A stretch of DNA of 64,000 nt from Chinchilla lanigera (lineage: Eukaryota > Chordata > Mammalia > Rodentia > Chinchillidae). A program made the translations under genes and the position numbers. Below are positions 11,418-23,431 of the stretch, in pieces. Location: positions 24,117,051 through 24,181,050 of the forward strand of contig NW_004955425.1 of NCBI RefSeq assembly GCF_000276665.1. Direction: 5' to 3'. Within the stretch, counting starts at the first letter, position 1. Every line of letters starts with the position of its first letter. A model generated the notes under the pieces. It saw only the letters and a program-made list of their open reading frames with translations, had not been told where the DNA came from and searched no databases.

Positions 11418-12064
11418 TGAAAGAAGCAGAACCCCTTTTGGTGGTGCTTCCACCTGGAGCCCCTCTGCCCAAGGCCCAGGTGAGGGGACCCCAGGTATGG
11501 GGCCCCAGGTGAGGGGGCAGCACCCTGCACGTGCACTCTATCATCTGAGCAGTTTTGCTTGCTCTTTTTTGACTTTGAGCCTTTAGTTTCAGGAATAAAA
11601 TTTAAAATATTTCATAATTGTTTTATGGAACAGACTCTGAATTATCATTTTAATGAGTATGTGTAACATAACTTATTTCTTTAAATCATGTACAACTTTC
11701 TTGACTTGCAAACTGGAAACATGTTAAAAAAAAAAAAAAGGTCTCTTGATTTGGTCAGCTGTGAGCAATTGAACTTTGGCAAACGAACCTGAGAGGCCAA
11801 ACACTACGATTGCCACCAGGCCTTTGCTGCCCCATGGTGCCCCCAGGGCCTCCTTCCAGACCCTGACCGGGACAGACTGCTCCTCTCTGGCCCCGGGAGG
11901 TCGGTCCTAGCCCAGTCACTGCCTCTGAGTGGTTCTCTGGTTGCACTTTCCCCGTGCCCTGACCTGAGCGAGGTACTAACATAGAGTACAACCGGCGCTG
12001 CGGGACCACGCCCCTCTGCTCACCGGCACCTGGCTACGCTGCAGGCCACAATCACCACCACCTT
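11418..12064. other. No gene seen
   Basis: Holds a short tandem of CCCCAGGTGAGGGG-like words (11475-11520), an A run at 11725-11739 and otherwise unique sequence. Confidence 0.5.
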
Positions 12065-12533
12065 TGTCCTAAGGCCTAGTAGCAGGAGGTAGAGATAAGA
12101 AAAGCAAAGGCTCCTAAGCCTGGAAATTCTGAAATCCCAAACCAGGATCAGTCATCCAGATTCTCTGGAACAACCTTTCCTTACATGGAGCTTCACCTAC
12201 ATAGACTGCGTCTCAGGCATCCAGTTATCCCGGAGTAAATTATGGGAAAGGACATGCGCAGTAGACACATCCCGTATGACTCAGCAATCAGTGTCGCGCT
12301 AGAAGACCCAGTGGGTGGCGCCTTAGACCCTTAGACTTCCATTTGTAAACCCAACTCCTTCAGTGCTGTGCCTCTTTTCCTTTGCCCACGTGAGCTGGCC
12401 CGCTCTGAGCCTACCCTCGCCAGATTAAAACCTGTTTGCATTTTCCTTACCGCCGCCGGCTCTGTCCACTTCTGTGCTCATCTGGCACAAGGTCCTAGAA
12501 ACACATCCAGGACCCCCATTGTTCCTGGTAACA
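12065..12533 (+). mobile_element. Probable solo LTR of an endogenous retrovirus
   Basis: A U3-like part with CpGs is followed by CAGATTAAAACCTG (poly(A) signal ATTAAA), a C/T-rich U5-like part and an end TTCCTGGTAACA. The ending resembles that of the LTR at the left edge of the window, though the bodies differ. The left border is uncertain. No gag, pol or env reading frame adjoins it. Confidence 0.5.
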
Positions 12534-13689
12534 GTAGGGTAGAAATAAAAGTAAGTAGAAGGAAGACAAGCAAAATCACACTTTTAAAAAAAAACCTGCA
12601 ACTTCAGAACAAAAACCCAGTTTTTTTTTTGTTTTTTTTTAAATTTGTTTTCCTTTCTCCCAAGATCCGATAAGGCTGGGCAGCTCCATTTAGCTACAAA
12701 TGGACTGTGGCCAGTCCCGCTCCCCTGCACGCGGGTTTGCCCCTTGCCTTTGTACCTACTAGTGGGCCTCTCCCCGACAGACCAGCTCTCTTCACATGTA
12801 AAACAGGCCTTTTGCTGTGGGCGGGCTACACTTGTCACCTAGGAATGGGCCTCGCTGGGCCCCCACAGTGTCGCTTTTCATCTGTAAATTGAGACTCCTC
12901 TTTCTACAGATTAACAAATTCTACAGATTTCCACCCCCAAGCCTCCCATAAATACACCCCGCCCCAGAATATGTGTGCGCCCCCTCTTCCCGTCCCCTCC
13001 CCCAACTCCAGTCCTTTGAGTGTGCCCCTTGGATGAGTGCCTCACAAATCCCCTCACGTTTCTCTCTTTCTCTCTTTTTCCCTTTATGTCTCTTACTGAC
13101 TGTCCTGAAATTCTTTTTCTGAGGTGAGAGCCAGCCAACCTGCAGCTTTTTCTCCGGCTAGGGTGGGTTTTGCTCATCGTGGCCGGCTGGGTCTCCCCGT
13201 GGACACTGGCCAGGACTCCAATATCCTGCACATCCCTTGCCCACCCAGTGTTCCCAGCATGAGGAGTCAAGCCAAGAGGGCACCAGGCAGTGCTGCATGC
13301 TGGGTACCTAACAGGGCTCCTTCCCTCAGAGAGATACAAATTTTTTCCTGGGTTTCACCAGAACTTGCTTCAAGCAGTGCCAGGGTGGGGAAGCCACCTG
13401 CTTCTTACCTAAACCCCTGTGAGTGGATTTTGTCAGATGCTTCTCCTGAGCTGAGGTCCTCCCATCATCTGTGAGTGCTGCTCTGACTGCCAGGGTGGTC
13501 AGTCAGGTGCTACGGCTCAGGTCTTCACAGAGGGAGGTATGTGCCAGCGGGTCATGGGACAGAACTGAACCCAAGTCTTCAGCTGAGCTGGGCAAGTGCA
13601 CCATCACTCTGCTACGTCCCTACTCCTCACCCTGGAGTTTAGGTTGCTTTTTCTAGTCCCTAGTAGCATTGAGTCTTCTAGAAGCTTCC
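12534..13689. other. Intergenic, no gene supported
   Basis: Unique-looking; a pyrimidine-rich stretch at 12950-13100. Open frames on both strands (up to 142 codons) have no recognised domain. Confidence 0.5.
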
Positions 13690-14100
13690 ATTTCACTGAC
13701 GTATAATTTATGTACAATAAACTGCACCCGCTTTAAGTTCAATGGACTTTGACAAATGTGCACACCCATGTAACCACACCAAACTTTCCATTTCTGGCTC
13801 CCTTCCGGCCATCTGCATTTAGTTCTCCTGTAGCCTGAGATCTGTTTCCTGTCACTCCAGGTGAGTCTGCATTCGCTAGACTTCCATAAAAGTGGAATCA
13901 CATAGCAGAGGCTCCTTCGTATCTGGCTTCTCTCCCTCACCATGGTAAGACTTGTCCTGCCATGAGTGCAGCAGGAGCCTGCTCCTTTCTATTGTTGCCC
14001 AAATGTGATGGAGACCACTACCAAGTATCCCTGAACAGGACTTACATGAACCAATGGGCTTCTCATGTTCACTTACGAGACTGTCCATGGCCTAGGCTCC
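13690..14100. mobile_element. Ancient LINE-1 (L1M-type) 3'-region remnant
   Basis: The run of landmarks ACAATAAACTGCACCCGCTT, TTTGACAAATGTGCACACCC, CCTGTCACTCCAGG and CTTCCATAAAAGTGGAATCA follows, with many changes, a widespread old mammalian L1 segment. Orientation is not decided. Confidence 0.45.
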
Positions 14101-14671
14101 TTGTCTGGAGATGGGCAGTGGACTCATAGTAAGTGAACCTCTGTGAGTCACTGATCCCTACTGTAATGGCATGTGAAGCCAGAAGGCCTCAAAGGATAAG
14201 AAAAGGTCACAACCAAGGACACCTGGATCCAATCTCAACTAGAAAAAGATAGTAGCTTCAGGCATCTCACTCCTGGGTGGATTAACTTAATACCTTACTT
14301 GGAGAAGTCCTTGAGTGGTTCTGCCCTTCTTGAGTACTCCTCTGTCTTCTTCTCATAACTAAACAAATATGGGCCACCCAGAGAAGGTCATTGTCTTAAC
14401 CCTGAGAGACTCTTGAATTCTGTGAGGAGGTTTTGATCCTCCTGGAGCACTGAAATCATCCAATTTGCCTCTTTTTATTTAGCCTTTGCTGTACACTTGT
14501 TTGGGAGATTGTGGACCTGACCAGTCCACAATAACTAAGGGGTATTATTAACCTGATACAAATGCATCATAATTTGCTTGTCTACTCAGTGATAAAATTT
14601 TAAGCTGTGCAGAGCTTCTCCTATTAGCAATAAGTGCTATTATAAACATTATGTGTAAATCTTGCTACCTC
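14101..14671. other. No gene seen
   Basis: Possibly continues the old L1 remnant; no clear element or coding signal. Confidence 0.4.
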
Positions 14672-14752
14672 ACTAATTTGCCTATCCTGGGTTTGAACTT
14701 GAGACCCTCCTGCCTCAGCCTCCCAGAGTGCTGGGATTACAGGCATGTGTAC
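14672..14752 (-). repeat. B1-like SINE, 5' half only
   Basis: CCTCCTGCCTCAGCCTCCCA and GTGCTGGGATTACAGGCATG in antisense order; lacks the 3' half. Confidence 0.8.
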
Positions 14753-14786
14753 CAGGCATGCATTACAGGCAGACCCACCTTGCTTT

Positions 14787-14938
14787 GCCTTTTTTTTGGT
14801 CTTTGTCTTTTTGAGACAGGTCTTGCTATACAGTTCAGGCTGGCTTTGAGCTCACTTTGTAGCCCAGGCTAGTCTTGAACTTGCAAGGATTCTCCTGCCT
14901 CAGCCTTTCAAGTGCTGGGATTACAGGTGGGCCCAGCC
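14787..14938 (-). repeat. B1-like SINE
   Basis: T-rich head, CTTTTTGAGACAGGTCTTGC, and GGGATTACAGGTGGGCCCAG end. Confidence 0.93.
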
Positions 14939-15814
14939 TTTTGCTTTGCATTCTTTAGGAGTGTTCTTCCATCTGAAAATCTGACTTCTGGCTGAGCTCA
15001 GAGGGTCACCAGTGATGGATCCTAAACTGTGACTAGGGATATATAGCGAAGGTCAAGAAGCAGGAGAGCAACTTACACAGCACGATCCTTATGCAGCACG
15101 ACAGCGCTGTATGCAGCTTTTACGCATCTCAGAACATGCAGAGTGCTCATGTCAGTGGACAGTAATGCACACTTCCTATTTCTTCAAGTGCCTGAGGATG
15201 CCCCAAACCCAAGGCAAGCACACAGAGCAGACTCACACTGTCGGGTACATGTCCGGATTCTGTGAGCTCTGGCTGGTCACGGAGAACCACATTCCTTTTC
15301 TGCTTCACTGCTCCCGGCCAGCAGGACTAAGTGTGATTGGGCCAAGAAACGCAAACTAAGTAGCTCCACGTGCATAGAAAGCACTGGAAATTCTAGTGGA
15401 AGGGGTATTTTTAAAATCAGGATGAGGCTATTGATAGTATCTGAGGCAGCGTTATCTTAAGAAACAAAGGTTATTTATTAAAAGAAACAAAATAGCAATC
15501 GGAATTTAGTTAAATGTGAAGCAGAAACCAGTATTACACTGACATTTGTTTCAGAGACCATTCTCAAGGGTCACTTTGCCACCCTAAGTATTCAGATTTT
15601 TAAAAGCCAGAGATTTCAATCTATACGAGAACTCTAAAAATAATCCACCCAAAATGTTGACAAAGAAGGGTTCAAATTCCACTCCATCCCAGCTTCCCTA
15701 AGGCAGCAGGGGAGCAGGTGGTACCCCGCAGAGGAGTGCAAAGCTTTCCCTGACTCTTCAGGGACTGAGGCTTTGCACTTGTTTCCTCAAACAGCTGCTG
15801 TGGTCAGTACTTGA
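14939..15814. other. No gene seen
   Basis: Unique intergenic sequence; no element recognised. Confidence 0.5.
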
Positions 15815-16110
15815 GCTTTCTCATTTCACATAGGAGGGAGTGCACCGGATATGCCTGGCTGAGAAGCGCCCTCCGCAGGTGAGCAGAGCGGGTCCCGGTG
15901 GCTGGTAGGGGTGAGGGTCTTGAGGCCTAGTCCCCAGCCCCTTCATCTCCTGTGGGACCCTTTCCTCCGCTGCCCTTCCCTGCGACATACCTGCCTTGGA
16001 GCCAGCTGACCATGAACCCCCTAAACTGTGGGCCAAGTTGAACCTGTCCTCTTGAGGTCTTGGGTGTTGGGTTCATTGCCACAATAACAGGAAAGCTGAC
16101 AAAGGACACA
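15815..16110 (+). mobile_element. MaLR-like LTR remnant
   Basis: Shares an ordered set of words with copies at 19.99 and 58.1 kb: CTGCCTTGGAGCCAGCTGACC, GTGGGCCAAGTTGAACC and an end AACAGGAAAGCTGACAAAGG. The last part resembles the end of mammalian MaLR LTRs. Confidence 0.5.
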
Positions 16111-16336
16111 CGACCGTGATAAGGCAAGGGCCGACTGCCTGCACCCAAGTCCAGACGCTTTTAGTGTTTGTGTTGACCTTAAACAGTGTTACAGGGAGGC
16201 AGAGGGGAGGAGGGAAGAGGAGGCAAAAAGAATCACGATTACTCACATGCACCAGCTGTCCACAATGCACGTCATTATGTACTGCAAACATAAACTTATA
16301 AAAAAATTTAAAACTTGAAGTAAAATAAAAAGCATT

Positions 16337-16470
16337 TAGCTGGGTGTGGTGGCGCACACCTGTAATCCCAGCATTCGAGGCTGAGGCAGGAGGATCGCTG
16401 CAAATTCGAGACCAGCCTGGGTTACAAAGTGAGCTCATGGCCAGCCTGAAAAGGACAAAAAAAAAAAAGT
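16337..16470 (+). repeat. B1-like SINE
   Basis: AGCTGGGTGTGGTGGCGCAC start, oligo-A end; a segment near the 3' end is missing (CAGCCTGAAAAGGAC). Confidence 0.93.
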
Positions 16471-16473
16471 ATT

Positions 16474-16672
16474 TAAGCCAGGTCTGCTGGCACATGCTCA
16501 TAATCCTAGCACTACTGGAGGCTGAGGCTGGCCGACTGCAAGTTCAAACCCAGGCTAGGCCACTTAGTGACACTGTGTCTCAAGCGGCTGGAGATGGGCA
16601 GCTCGGGGCAAAGGGCGCTGGGTTCAGTCCTCGGTACCCTGCACCACACAGACATACACGTAGAAAACCACT
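16474..16672 (+). repeat. B1-dID composite SINE
   Basis: A B1-like left part (CAGGTCTGCTGGCACATGCT) joins an ID-like right part (GCTGGAGATGGGCAGCTC, GGGTTCAGTCCTCGGTACC). Such dimers are known from several non-murid rodent families. Confidence 0.8.
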
Positions 16673-17692
16673 GACACACTTCAGATATGGCATGATTTTA
16701 TAAAAACATGATCCAAATATTCCTGTTTCTTTCTATCATCAATTTTCAGTCATTGTATAAAGCAGGTTTCAAAGGCAACTTCGGTTCCTCATCCCCCTCC
16801 CGGGGCCGTGGCTTTGCCCCAGGACTCTGCGATCCTGTGCGCCAAGCCGGGGCCGCATTGACGTTCCCGTCTGCAGTGTGCATGTTGCTCCAGCCAATGG
16901 CACGTGAGCGCAGCGCAGCCGGCACCGAGTATGCTCCCCTATTTCATTGCCATGGTGATCCGCGGGGACTGGTGTGCTCCCAAGGTGAGAATGAGCATGA
17001 GTCCGTCACCCAGTCACCCCCGCTAGGCCTGGAAATCAGCTCAGGATCCCCAGATGTGCCCGCAAGGCCACTGGGCCCACTTCCCACAGTGATAGCCACG
17101 GCTGCTTGTTAGGTGCCCCACGGGGTAATGTGTCCTGTTACACAGCAGTACTTGGCTGATATCTTTATGTCCGAAAGGTTTTTTTTTTTCCAAACAATGC
17201 AAAAATAAAATGGCCTATTTTATACTCTCTGCCCCTTGGCCCGTGATAATGAATTTCTAGATTGTTTTAAAAGTCTATCCAGTGCTGGACTCAAAAAGAT
17301 GTCAGCTGTGGTTGCTGCTTCTGTGGAAATGTCAGGGGCTTAAGGGTGGATTCTGCTTGTACATTCTTTGGTTCTTTTGAAATTTGAACTGCATGGGTGT
17401 CTCCTACTCAAAAAAACCCAATAAAGTCCTACATGTACACGCAGCATTAGAAAAGAGAGAAATCAAGGCAGGGAAAAAAGATGATTATTTGTAAAGCTAA
17501 ATCTCTCCGCAGAGAAGGTCAGATATTTAAGGGGATATAGTTAAAGAATATTAATATTCTAGTGACTTTACACAGAGGCATGATCATCTATACATTGATT
17601 CTGAAAACTTTTAGCATTTTAACAGCTAAACTATGGTTTTCCTCTTGCTAATTACAAAATATACTAGGTCAAAGGTTTCTATTTACAGCAAT
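16673..17692. other. Intergenic, no gene supported
   Basis: A GC-rich, CpG-containing piece at 16780-17110 has an open frame of 134 codons without a recognised domain; the rest is AT-rich. Confidence 0.5.
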
Positions 17693-18000
17693 AGTTCTGT
17701 GGTTCTCAAAATCTGGTGTGCAGAAGAATCACTCCTGGCTCAGTGGGCATTGGGATGCACGCCTGTAATTCCAGCACTTGGTAGGTTGAGGCAGGAGGAT
17801 CACTGCGAGTTTGAGACCAGTCTGGGCTACATAGCAAAACCCTGTCTCAAAAGAATGAAAAAAAAAAGAGAATCACCCCTGGCACTTGTTAAAAATGTAA
17901 GTGGCCCAAGTTCCTCCCAGGTCTTCCCATTGTGGGTCTAGCATGGACCCCAGAAAACTCCATGATAGCAAGCAGCTCGGGAGACTTCTGTGGCCTCCAT
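17693..18000 (+). mobile_element. MER5-like (hAT) DNA transposon remnant, split by a B1
   Basis: Begins GTTCTGTGGTTCTCAAAATC; after the SINE it continues CACTTGTTAAAAATG and GACCCCAGAAAACTCC, the order found in MER5-type elements. The SINE sits between AGAATCACTCCTGGC and AGAATCACCCCTGGC. Confidence 0.5.
17741..17868 (+). repeat. B1-like SINE
   Basis: GCATTGGGATGCACGCCTGT start, AACCCTGTCTCAAAAGAATG end; 15-bp target duplication with one change. Confidence 0.92.
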
Positions 18001-18460
18001 CTGGAGGAGCGCTTGGCAGTCACTGCGGAGTAGTTCTGTCAACTTTTCCAGGGGCCTTCGCTGCATGAAAACCGTGAACTTGGGAGCACCTTGCCTTCCT
18101 CTCACAAAGCAGGAGGCCGCTTCATTTGAGAACCAAAAGTTAAACATGCAGCAACTTGGGTCAAGGGATGCAGAAGATAAAGAAATACACTGTCAGTACT
18201 TTTTAAAGAGGGGGGAATTAATCAGATTTTTCTAATATTGATAATAGGATGCGAATTGCATATATAAACTGATACTGAGAAAAAGGGGACTAATGTAATT
18301 ATACAATGAAATTAGTCAAAACAAAAAAAATTTAAATAATGTTTCTCTCTGGATGAGGAGAGACAAATTCCAGAAGAAAGTAAATGAGTAACTCTTTGAA
18401 ATATCAGAGGAAGCAGTGAAGTTCTGGCTTGCATCTCAACAGGAAGTCACATGGAATGTT

Positions 18461-18538
18461 CTTTTGTACCAGGAATCAAACTCACAACCTCACTCTTGCC
18501 AGGCAAGCACTGTGCTGCTGAGCTATATCCCTGGCCCC
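18461..18538 (-). repeat. ID-type SINE with intact target-site duplication
   Basis: TTTTGTACCAGGAATCAAAC then GAGCTATATCCCTGGCCCC; the target CACATGGAATGTT is repeated exactly at 18448-18460 and 18539-18551. Confidence 0.94.
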
Positions 18539-18987
18539 CACATGGAATGTTTTGGTAGCCAGGGACAAATTGAGACATTTCTAGCTTCAAAGTCTAGCTA
18601 GGGACATTTTGTTGTTTTCAGAATGCTGAGCTTCCACGAAAGAAATCTACAAAATTTCCTACAGGCTATAGCATTTTCTAACCCTTATACTCCCTCTTTG
18701 AATAACATGTTAAAGGACAGGACACTAAGTATGGCTAATAAATGCTCAGCAGTTTTTTTTTGTTGTTGTTACTATACTTGATTCTTGTTCTGTTTTGTTT
18801 TAATGTGGATTGCTTTTTGTTTGTTTGTTTAGGGAAATAGCATATACTCAGGAAACAGGAAATACATGAATGGAAAAATAGTCCTAATCTTTAAAGGCAA
18901 TTTTAAATGTCTTGGTATAGTTCTCACTGGGCTTTGCCTTACCCTGGATCTATTATTTCCCCATATTATTGATTTCATACTGCATAT

Positions 18988-19131
18988 ATAACTGGGTGTG
19001 GTGGCACACAACTGTAATCCCAGCACTTAGGAGGCTGAGGCAGGAGAATTGCCATAAATTTGAGACCAGCCTGGACTACATAGTCAGTTCAAGGCCAGCC
19101 TGGACTAAATAATGATACCCCATCAATAAAC
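18988..19131 (+). repeat. B1-like SINE
   Basis: CTGGGTGTGGTGGCACACAA start; the tail runs into a TA-rich stretch (19134-19165). Confidence 0.93.
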
Positions 19132-19279
19132 ATACACATATATATATTATATATAATATATATCTCAGTTCATGAACTTGATTCTTTCCAGGATTCTGGT
19201 CCCAAACCAAGTTGGAGGATAATTGAATAAAATTCAGTGATTAGGTTCAATGTTGACCTTATAGGGAAATGTGATTGTG

Positions 19280-19441
19280 TTCTTTTTGTTCTTTTTGTCT
19301 TTTTCCCCCAACCTCACTATGCAGTTCAGGCTGGCCTTGAACTCACTTATGTAGCCCAGGCTGGTCTTGAATTTGCAGCGATCCTCCTGCCTCAGCCTCC
19401 CAAGTGCTGGGATCACAGGTGTGTGCCAACACACCCAGCTA
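19280..19441 (-). repeat. B1-like SINE
   Basis: T-rich head, CACTATGCAGTTCAGGCTGG, and GTGCCAACACACCCAGCT end. Confidence 0.93.
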
Positions 19442-19530
19442 TATTTTGTCCAGTTCAGTCTTCATCAGAATATGGAGAGAATTGAGTTCATGAACGAAGG
19501 TACTACTATATATCATCACATCTAGCTTTT

Positions 19531-19638
19531 TTTTGTTTTGTTTTGTTTTGTTTTGGTTTTTCTCCGGTACCGGGAACCGAACTCACGACCTTGCGCTTGC
19601 CAGGCAGGCACTTTGCCGCTGAGCTAAATCCCCAGCCC
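19531..19638 (-). repeat. ID-type SINE
   Basis: (TTTTG)n tail, CCGGTACCGGGAACCGAACT, and GCTAAATCCCCAGCCC end. CACATCTAGCTTTT stands on both sides. Confidence 0.96.
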
Positions 19639-19652
19639 CACATCTAGCTTTT

Positions 19653-19828
19653 TATTTTTTATTATTTTATTTTATTTTTTGGGGGGTCTTTTTGTGAGAA
19701 GATCTTGCTACGCAGTTCAGGCTGGCCTTAAGCTCACTCTGTAGCCCAGGCTGGTCTCGAACTCGCAACGATTCTCCTGCCTCAGCTTCCTGAGTGCAGG
19801 GATTACAGGCCTGCGCCACCACGCCTGG
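19653..19828 (-). repeat. B1-like SINE next to the ID at the same target site
   Basis: T/A-rich tail, AAGATCTTGCTACGCAGTTC, and GCGCCACCACGCCTGG end; followed by a third CACATCTAGCTTTT at 19829-19842. Confidence 0.94.
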
Positions 19829-19984
19829 CACATCTAGCTTTTTAGAAAATAAATATTATAAGCACCTTTTTGTGCCTTTATGCACATCCTTACTATGTAT
19901 CATTTTTGGAGAATTCCTGTAGGAATGAGTATCTGGAGAGTTTCTAGTCTTTTGCCCTTGTGACCATTAATCCTAATCTGTCAG

Positions 19985-20290
19985 ATTCACTGCATTAAGA
20001 AACACCTAGCAAATTAGTAAAGCATCCTCCTGGATGTGCCTAGGTGGGCCATTCAGGCCTGAGTTGAATACTATATATGGTCCCACCTCTTCCTCTCTGG
20101 CACTGGTCCCCCACCGCTGCTTCCTGGCTATCATTAACTTAGCGGCTTTGCTCTGCCCTGCTTTCTGCCATGATATCCTTGCCTTAGAGCCAGCTGACCA
20201 TGGACTGAAGCCCCTGAACCATGAGACCAATTAAACTTTTTGAAGCTGTGGCTATTGTGTCCAGTGATAGAAAAACTAATATTGCCACCA
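19985..20290 (+). mobile_element. MaLR-like LTR remnant
   Basis: GAGCCAGCTGACCATGGACT, then ACCAATTAAACTTTT (poly(A) signal-like) and an end TAGAAAAACTAATA close to the end of THE1/MLT-type LTRs. Same family as copies at 15.8, 25.5, 48.1 and 58.1 kb. Confidence 0.6.
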
Positions 20291-20600
20291 TGCAAGTAAG
20301 GCTGCTATTATCAACTGCAATGCCATTGCTCTGGTTGGTGGTGTTATTCATGGCTTTTTCTTGAGAGTAGATTACCAGAAGTTATACAACTGCGTCAATC
20401 ACCATGAACACTTCTAAAGATGATGGCATATCAAATTGCATTCCTGAAGCATTTCACCTTTATTTTACCCTTGATGGTATTATGTTGTTTTCCTTCTCTC
20501 CTTTGTTCCTTCTCTAATATTTACTAGGAAGCTACTTATAGCCATCATAGAAAAATTGCAAAATGACTAGCAGCCAGTTTTCTATTGATTTAGTGGAGTT

Positions 20601-20767
20601 TTTGGTTTGTTTGTTTATTTGTTTGTTTTTTTACAGAGTCTTGCTATGTAGATCAAACTAGCTTTAAACTCACTATGTGCTCAGGCTGGCCTTGCATTTG
20701 TATCGATCCTCCTGCCTCAGCCTCCCAAGTGCTAGGATTATAGGTGTGTGCCACTATGCCCTGCTTG
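20601..20767 (-). repeat. B1-like SINE
   Basis: (TTTG)n tail, AGAGTCTTGCTATGTAGATC, and GTGTGCCACTATGCCCTGCT end. Confidence 0.92.
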
Positions 20768-21944
20768 TTATATTGTTTTAAATTGCAACTATTGGATTAT
20801 GGATAAACACACTTTTTCCGTATGTTGGTTAATAAGTTATAGAATCTCTTTCATCATTTAGCAGTTTTTTCATCAACTGGGAAGAGGGCTTCTATAATGA
20901 AGAATTTATGCCAGGTTTATTGCACATGCTGCAAACATATATCCTCAGAGTTGACTTCTTGGTTTTCCTCCAGACCCAGCAGAGACATTGATCCTCTGAC
21001 CACAGTGCCTGGACTGATTCATCTGTCTGAAAGTATGCAAAGCTCCTCATTCCAGCCTCATCCAGCTGGACACCCTCACGCTGACTGATGCCCCAGTGCA
21101 TTTCAGAGGTCACCATTTTTCAGCCAGACCAGAGACGTGAAACATCCACATCTGCTTCCTGGTAACCAGGCGCTACTGCTACCTGCTGGGCATTATCTTT
21201 ACAAGACGGCGGGGAGTCGCCACTCCAAATCTCCAGCGTCTGGGGAAACAGTTTCATGTCTAAGATTAGAACCTTTTAAGCTGTCTTCTTTCGGAGAAAA
21301 AACCGAAGAGGCAAGGGAGCATGCAACAAGACAGATGCTGCCGGAACAAATGTGACTGAAGCATCTATGCTTCTACTGCATTAACATTGCCTCAGTTTTA
21401 TCAGCATTTTGAAAATTGCCCCAGAAAAATGATTTCAGAGATGAGAATTGAGTATCTGGATGCCTGGACTTTCACTCTAGCTAAATTTCACCTCAGGACT
21501 AGCTCTTTGTGTTAACGGCCACTTTGGCTCGTATGTTCCTTTGCTCCCTGCTGACCAAATTAAAGGAGGACATTTATTTTGATAAAAAGGGAAAAGGATT
21601 CATGCAAAGCAAGCTCTAAGAAAGGGTCCATTTGCCCCTGGACAGGTGTGTTGGGGTCTTTTATAGTGAGGAACTAAGTGGGGGGAGATACAGAAGACAG
21701 TAGACACTCCCAGGCTTGTCCCTCCTTTCTGGACTCAGACCCCTCACTCCCCTGCCTGAGGAAATGCAGTCGGACTTGACCTCCTGGAGCCAGCATCTGC
21801 ATGTTCCTCCTGTTCATCTGGGTTGAAGGAGAGGGGAGTAGCCATATGCCACAGACCCATGGAAGTGTGGAGAAGCCACTTGTCTTTAAAGGAAAAAAAA
21901 ATGTCACTTTTAACATTCCATTTTACATACCATGTACAGTAGGG
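20768..21944. other. Intergenic, no gene supported
   Basis: Unique-looking; 20890-21400 is not a recognised repeat and may be worth a conservation check. Open frames are short. Confidence 0.5.
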
Positions 21945-22035
21945 CCATGCTACTCAAAATATAGTCCAGGGACCAGGGACTTCAGCATTTCCTGGAAAGT
22001 TGTTAGGGAAACAGACCCCACCCCAGACCTACTAT
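21945..22035 (-). mobile_element. MER5-like (hAT) DNA transposon fragment
   Basis: ATGCTACTCAAAATATAGTCC, GGACCAGGGACTTCAGCATT and ACCCCACCCCAGACCTACTA follow the MER5 order. Confidence 0.5.
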
Positions 22036-22126
22036 GATAGGTAGGACACGCAGATAATTGGTACAAGCATCTTCTTCCAGCAATGGCTATGAACCCTGAC
22101 TTACTCTTTAGACTCTCCTAAGTCTT

Positions 22127-22212
22127 GGTATCAGGCATGTGCAAATGGTATCAGGCATGTGCAAATGGTATCAGGCGTGTGCAAACAGTATCAGATGTAT
22201 GCAAACGGTATC
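22127..22212 (+). repeat. 20-bp minisatellite, four copies
   Basis: Unit TCAGGCATGTGCAAATGGTA; copies 1-2 identical, 3-4 with three or more changes. Confidence 0.95.
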
Positions 22213-22756
22213 TGTACTTCAGGTCCTGCCTCCAGATATTCTGACTCAAACTGGTTTCTTGGAGAGGAGCCTTGCCTTGGGTCAGTTCCAAGAGTAACCG
22301 GGTATCTCAAGGTAAGAAACAAGCCAGATGCACCTAAGGTTCAGAGATCTCCCTCTGTGTGGAGTGAGGAGGGGACCTGATGCGGTGGTGATGAGGCAGT
22401 GTGTATGCACCATTGCTCTGCTGGGACACGAAACAACCTGGAGCATAAACTGTCAGTACCAGTAAGGAATTAAAGAGGCAGAGTTTAAAATAAAGGAAGA
22501 TGGCTTATTTGGAAATGGGTAGAAGAAGACAAGATAGACAGCTACTCTGGAAGGTGGGGGAATCAGAAAGGTAAATACCCTCAAGCCCTTGTCCCTGGCT
22601 ACTTTTATTTAGGACTAGAGATTCTTCCCATCCCCCACGAGGCACCTGGAAGCTGTCACCATCTGACTGGCTCTCTGGCTGCCTTTGACCCTAAACTGGG
22701 CACTTCCATCTACGTTCTTTTTGGCTGCTTGATTACTTCCTATCCCTTTGGGATGG

Positions 22757-22796
<40 letters not shown>

Positions 22797-23431
22797 TCTC
22801 ATAAAAAGGCAGTTTAGAGTTAATGACTAAGTAAAGGGGACATATGTGTATCTGGTGCAGTAATACAGTGATGCTAAAGTGAGAATATACATATATGGGT
22901 ATGTGTGTGTGTTCGTCTTTTACACATGAAGTGAGAGTCCTCAGGTGGCTGCCCCTTGTCTCCTTTGCATTTTATCCAAGGTGGGTAAGCGGGGGCGGGT
23001 TACCTGAACTTTTATGTTTCTGGTTTTCTCCTGTTTTGTTAACTCCTTCTGACGACTTCTTAAGGTAACAGCATTACCTGGTGCTTTTCTGGGTCTTTCT
23101 GGGTTTTCCACTCCTTTGTTTGTCTAATTGCTCTAACTGTAGAGTCTAACCGCAGAGGTAAGAGCTATTGATTGTTAATAAAACCTATCCTTTCCCTGCT
23201 TAGGTGCCACCTTTCCCTACAATGTAATAATATAAGGGAAAAAGAATTGGGAGAGAACAGGTTTTAAATATTGGAGTAATTTTTTCTCATGCCAAATTCT
23301 CAAAGCTGTTTTGCCACAAACCAAATATTCACTTTTTAAACCAGAAATTTGGTGGTGTTTAAAATCTAGAACCACTATCTTCCAATTCCACTTATATTGA
23401 TTTAGTTGCTTAGTATTTAAGCTTTGCTTCA
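22213..23431. other. Intergenic with a (GT)n microsatellite
   Basis: (GT)17 at 22761-22794. The flanking 22445-22750 has LTR-like words on the minus strand but no firm borders. No gene seen. Confidence 0.6.

Noticed and set aside
22445..22750. Antisense LTR
   Set aside because: Some LTR-like words on the minus strand, but no ends, target duplication or second copy in the window.
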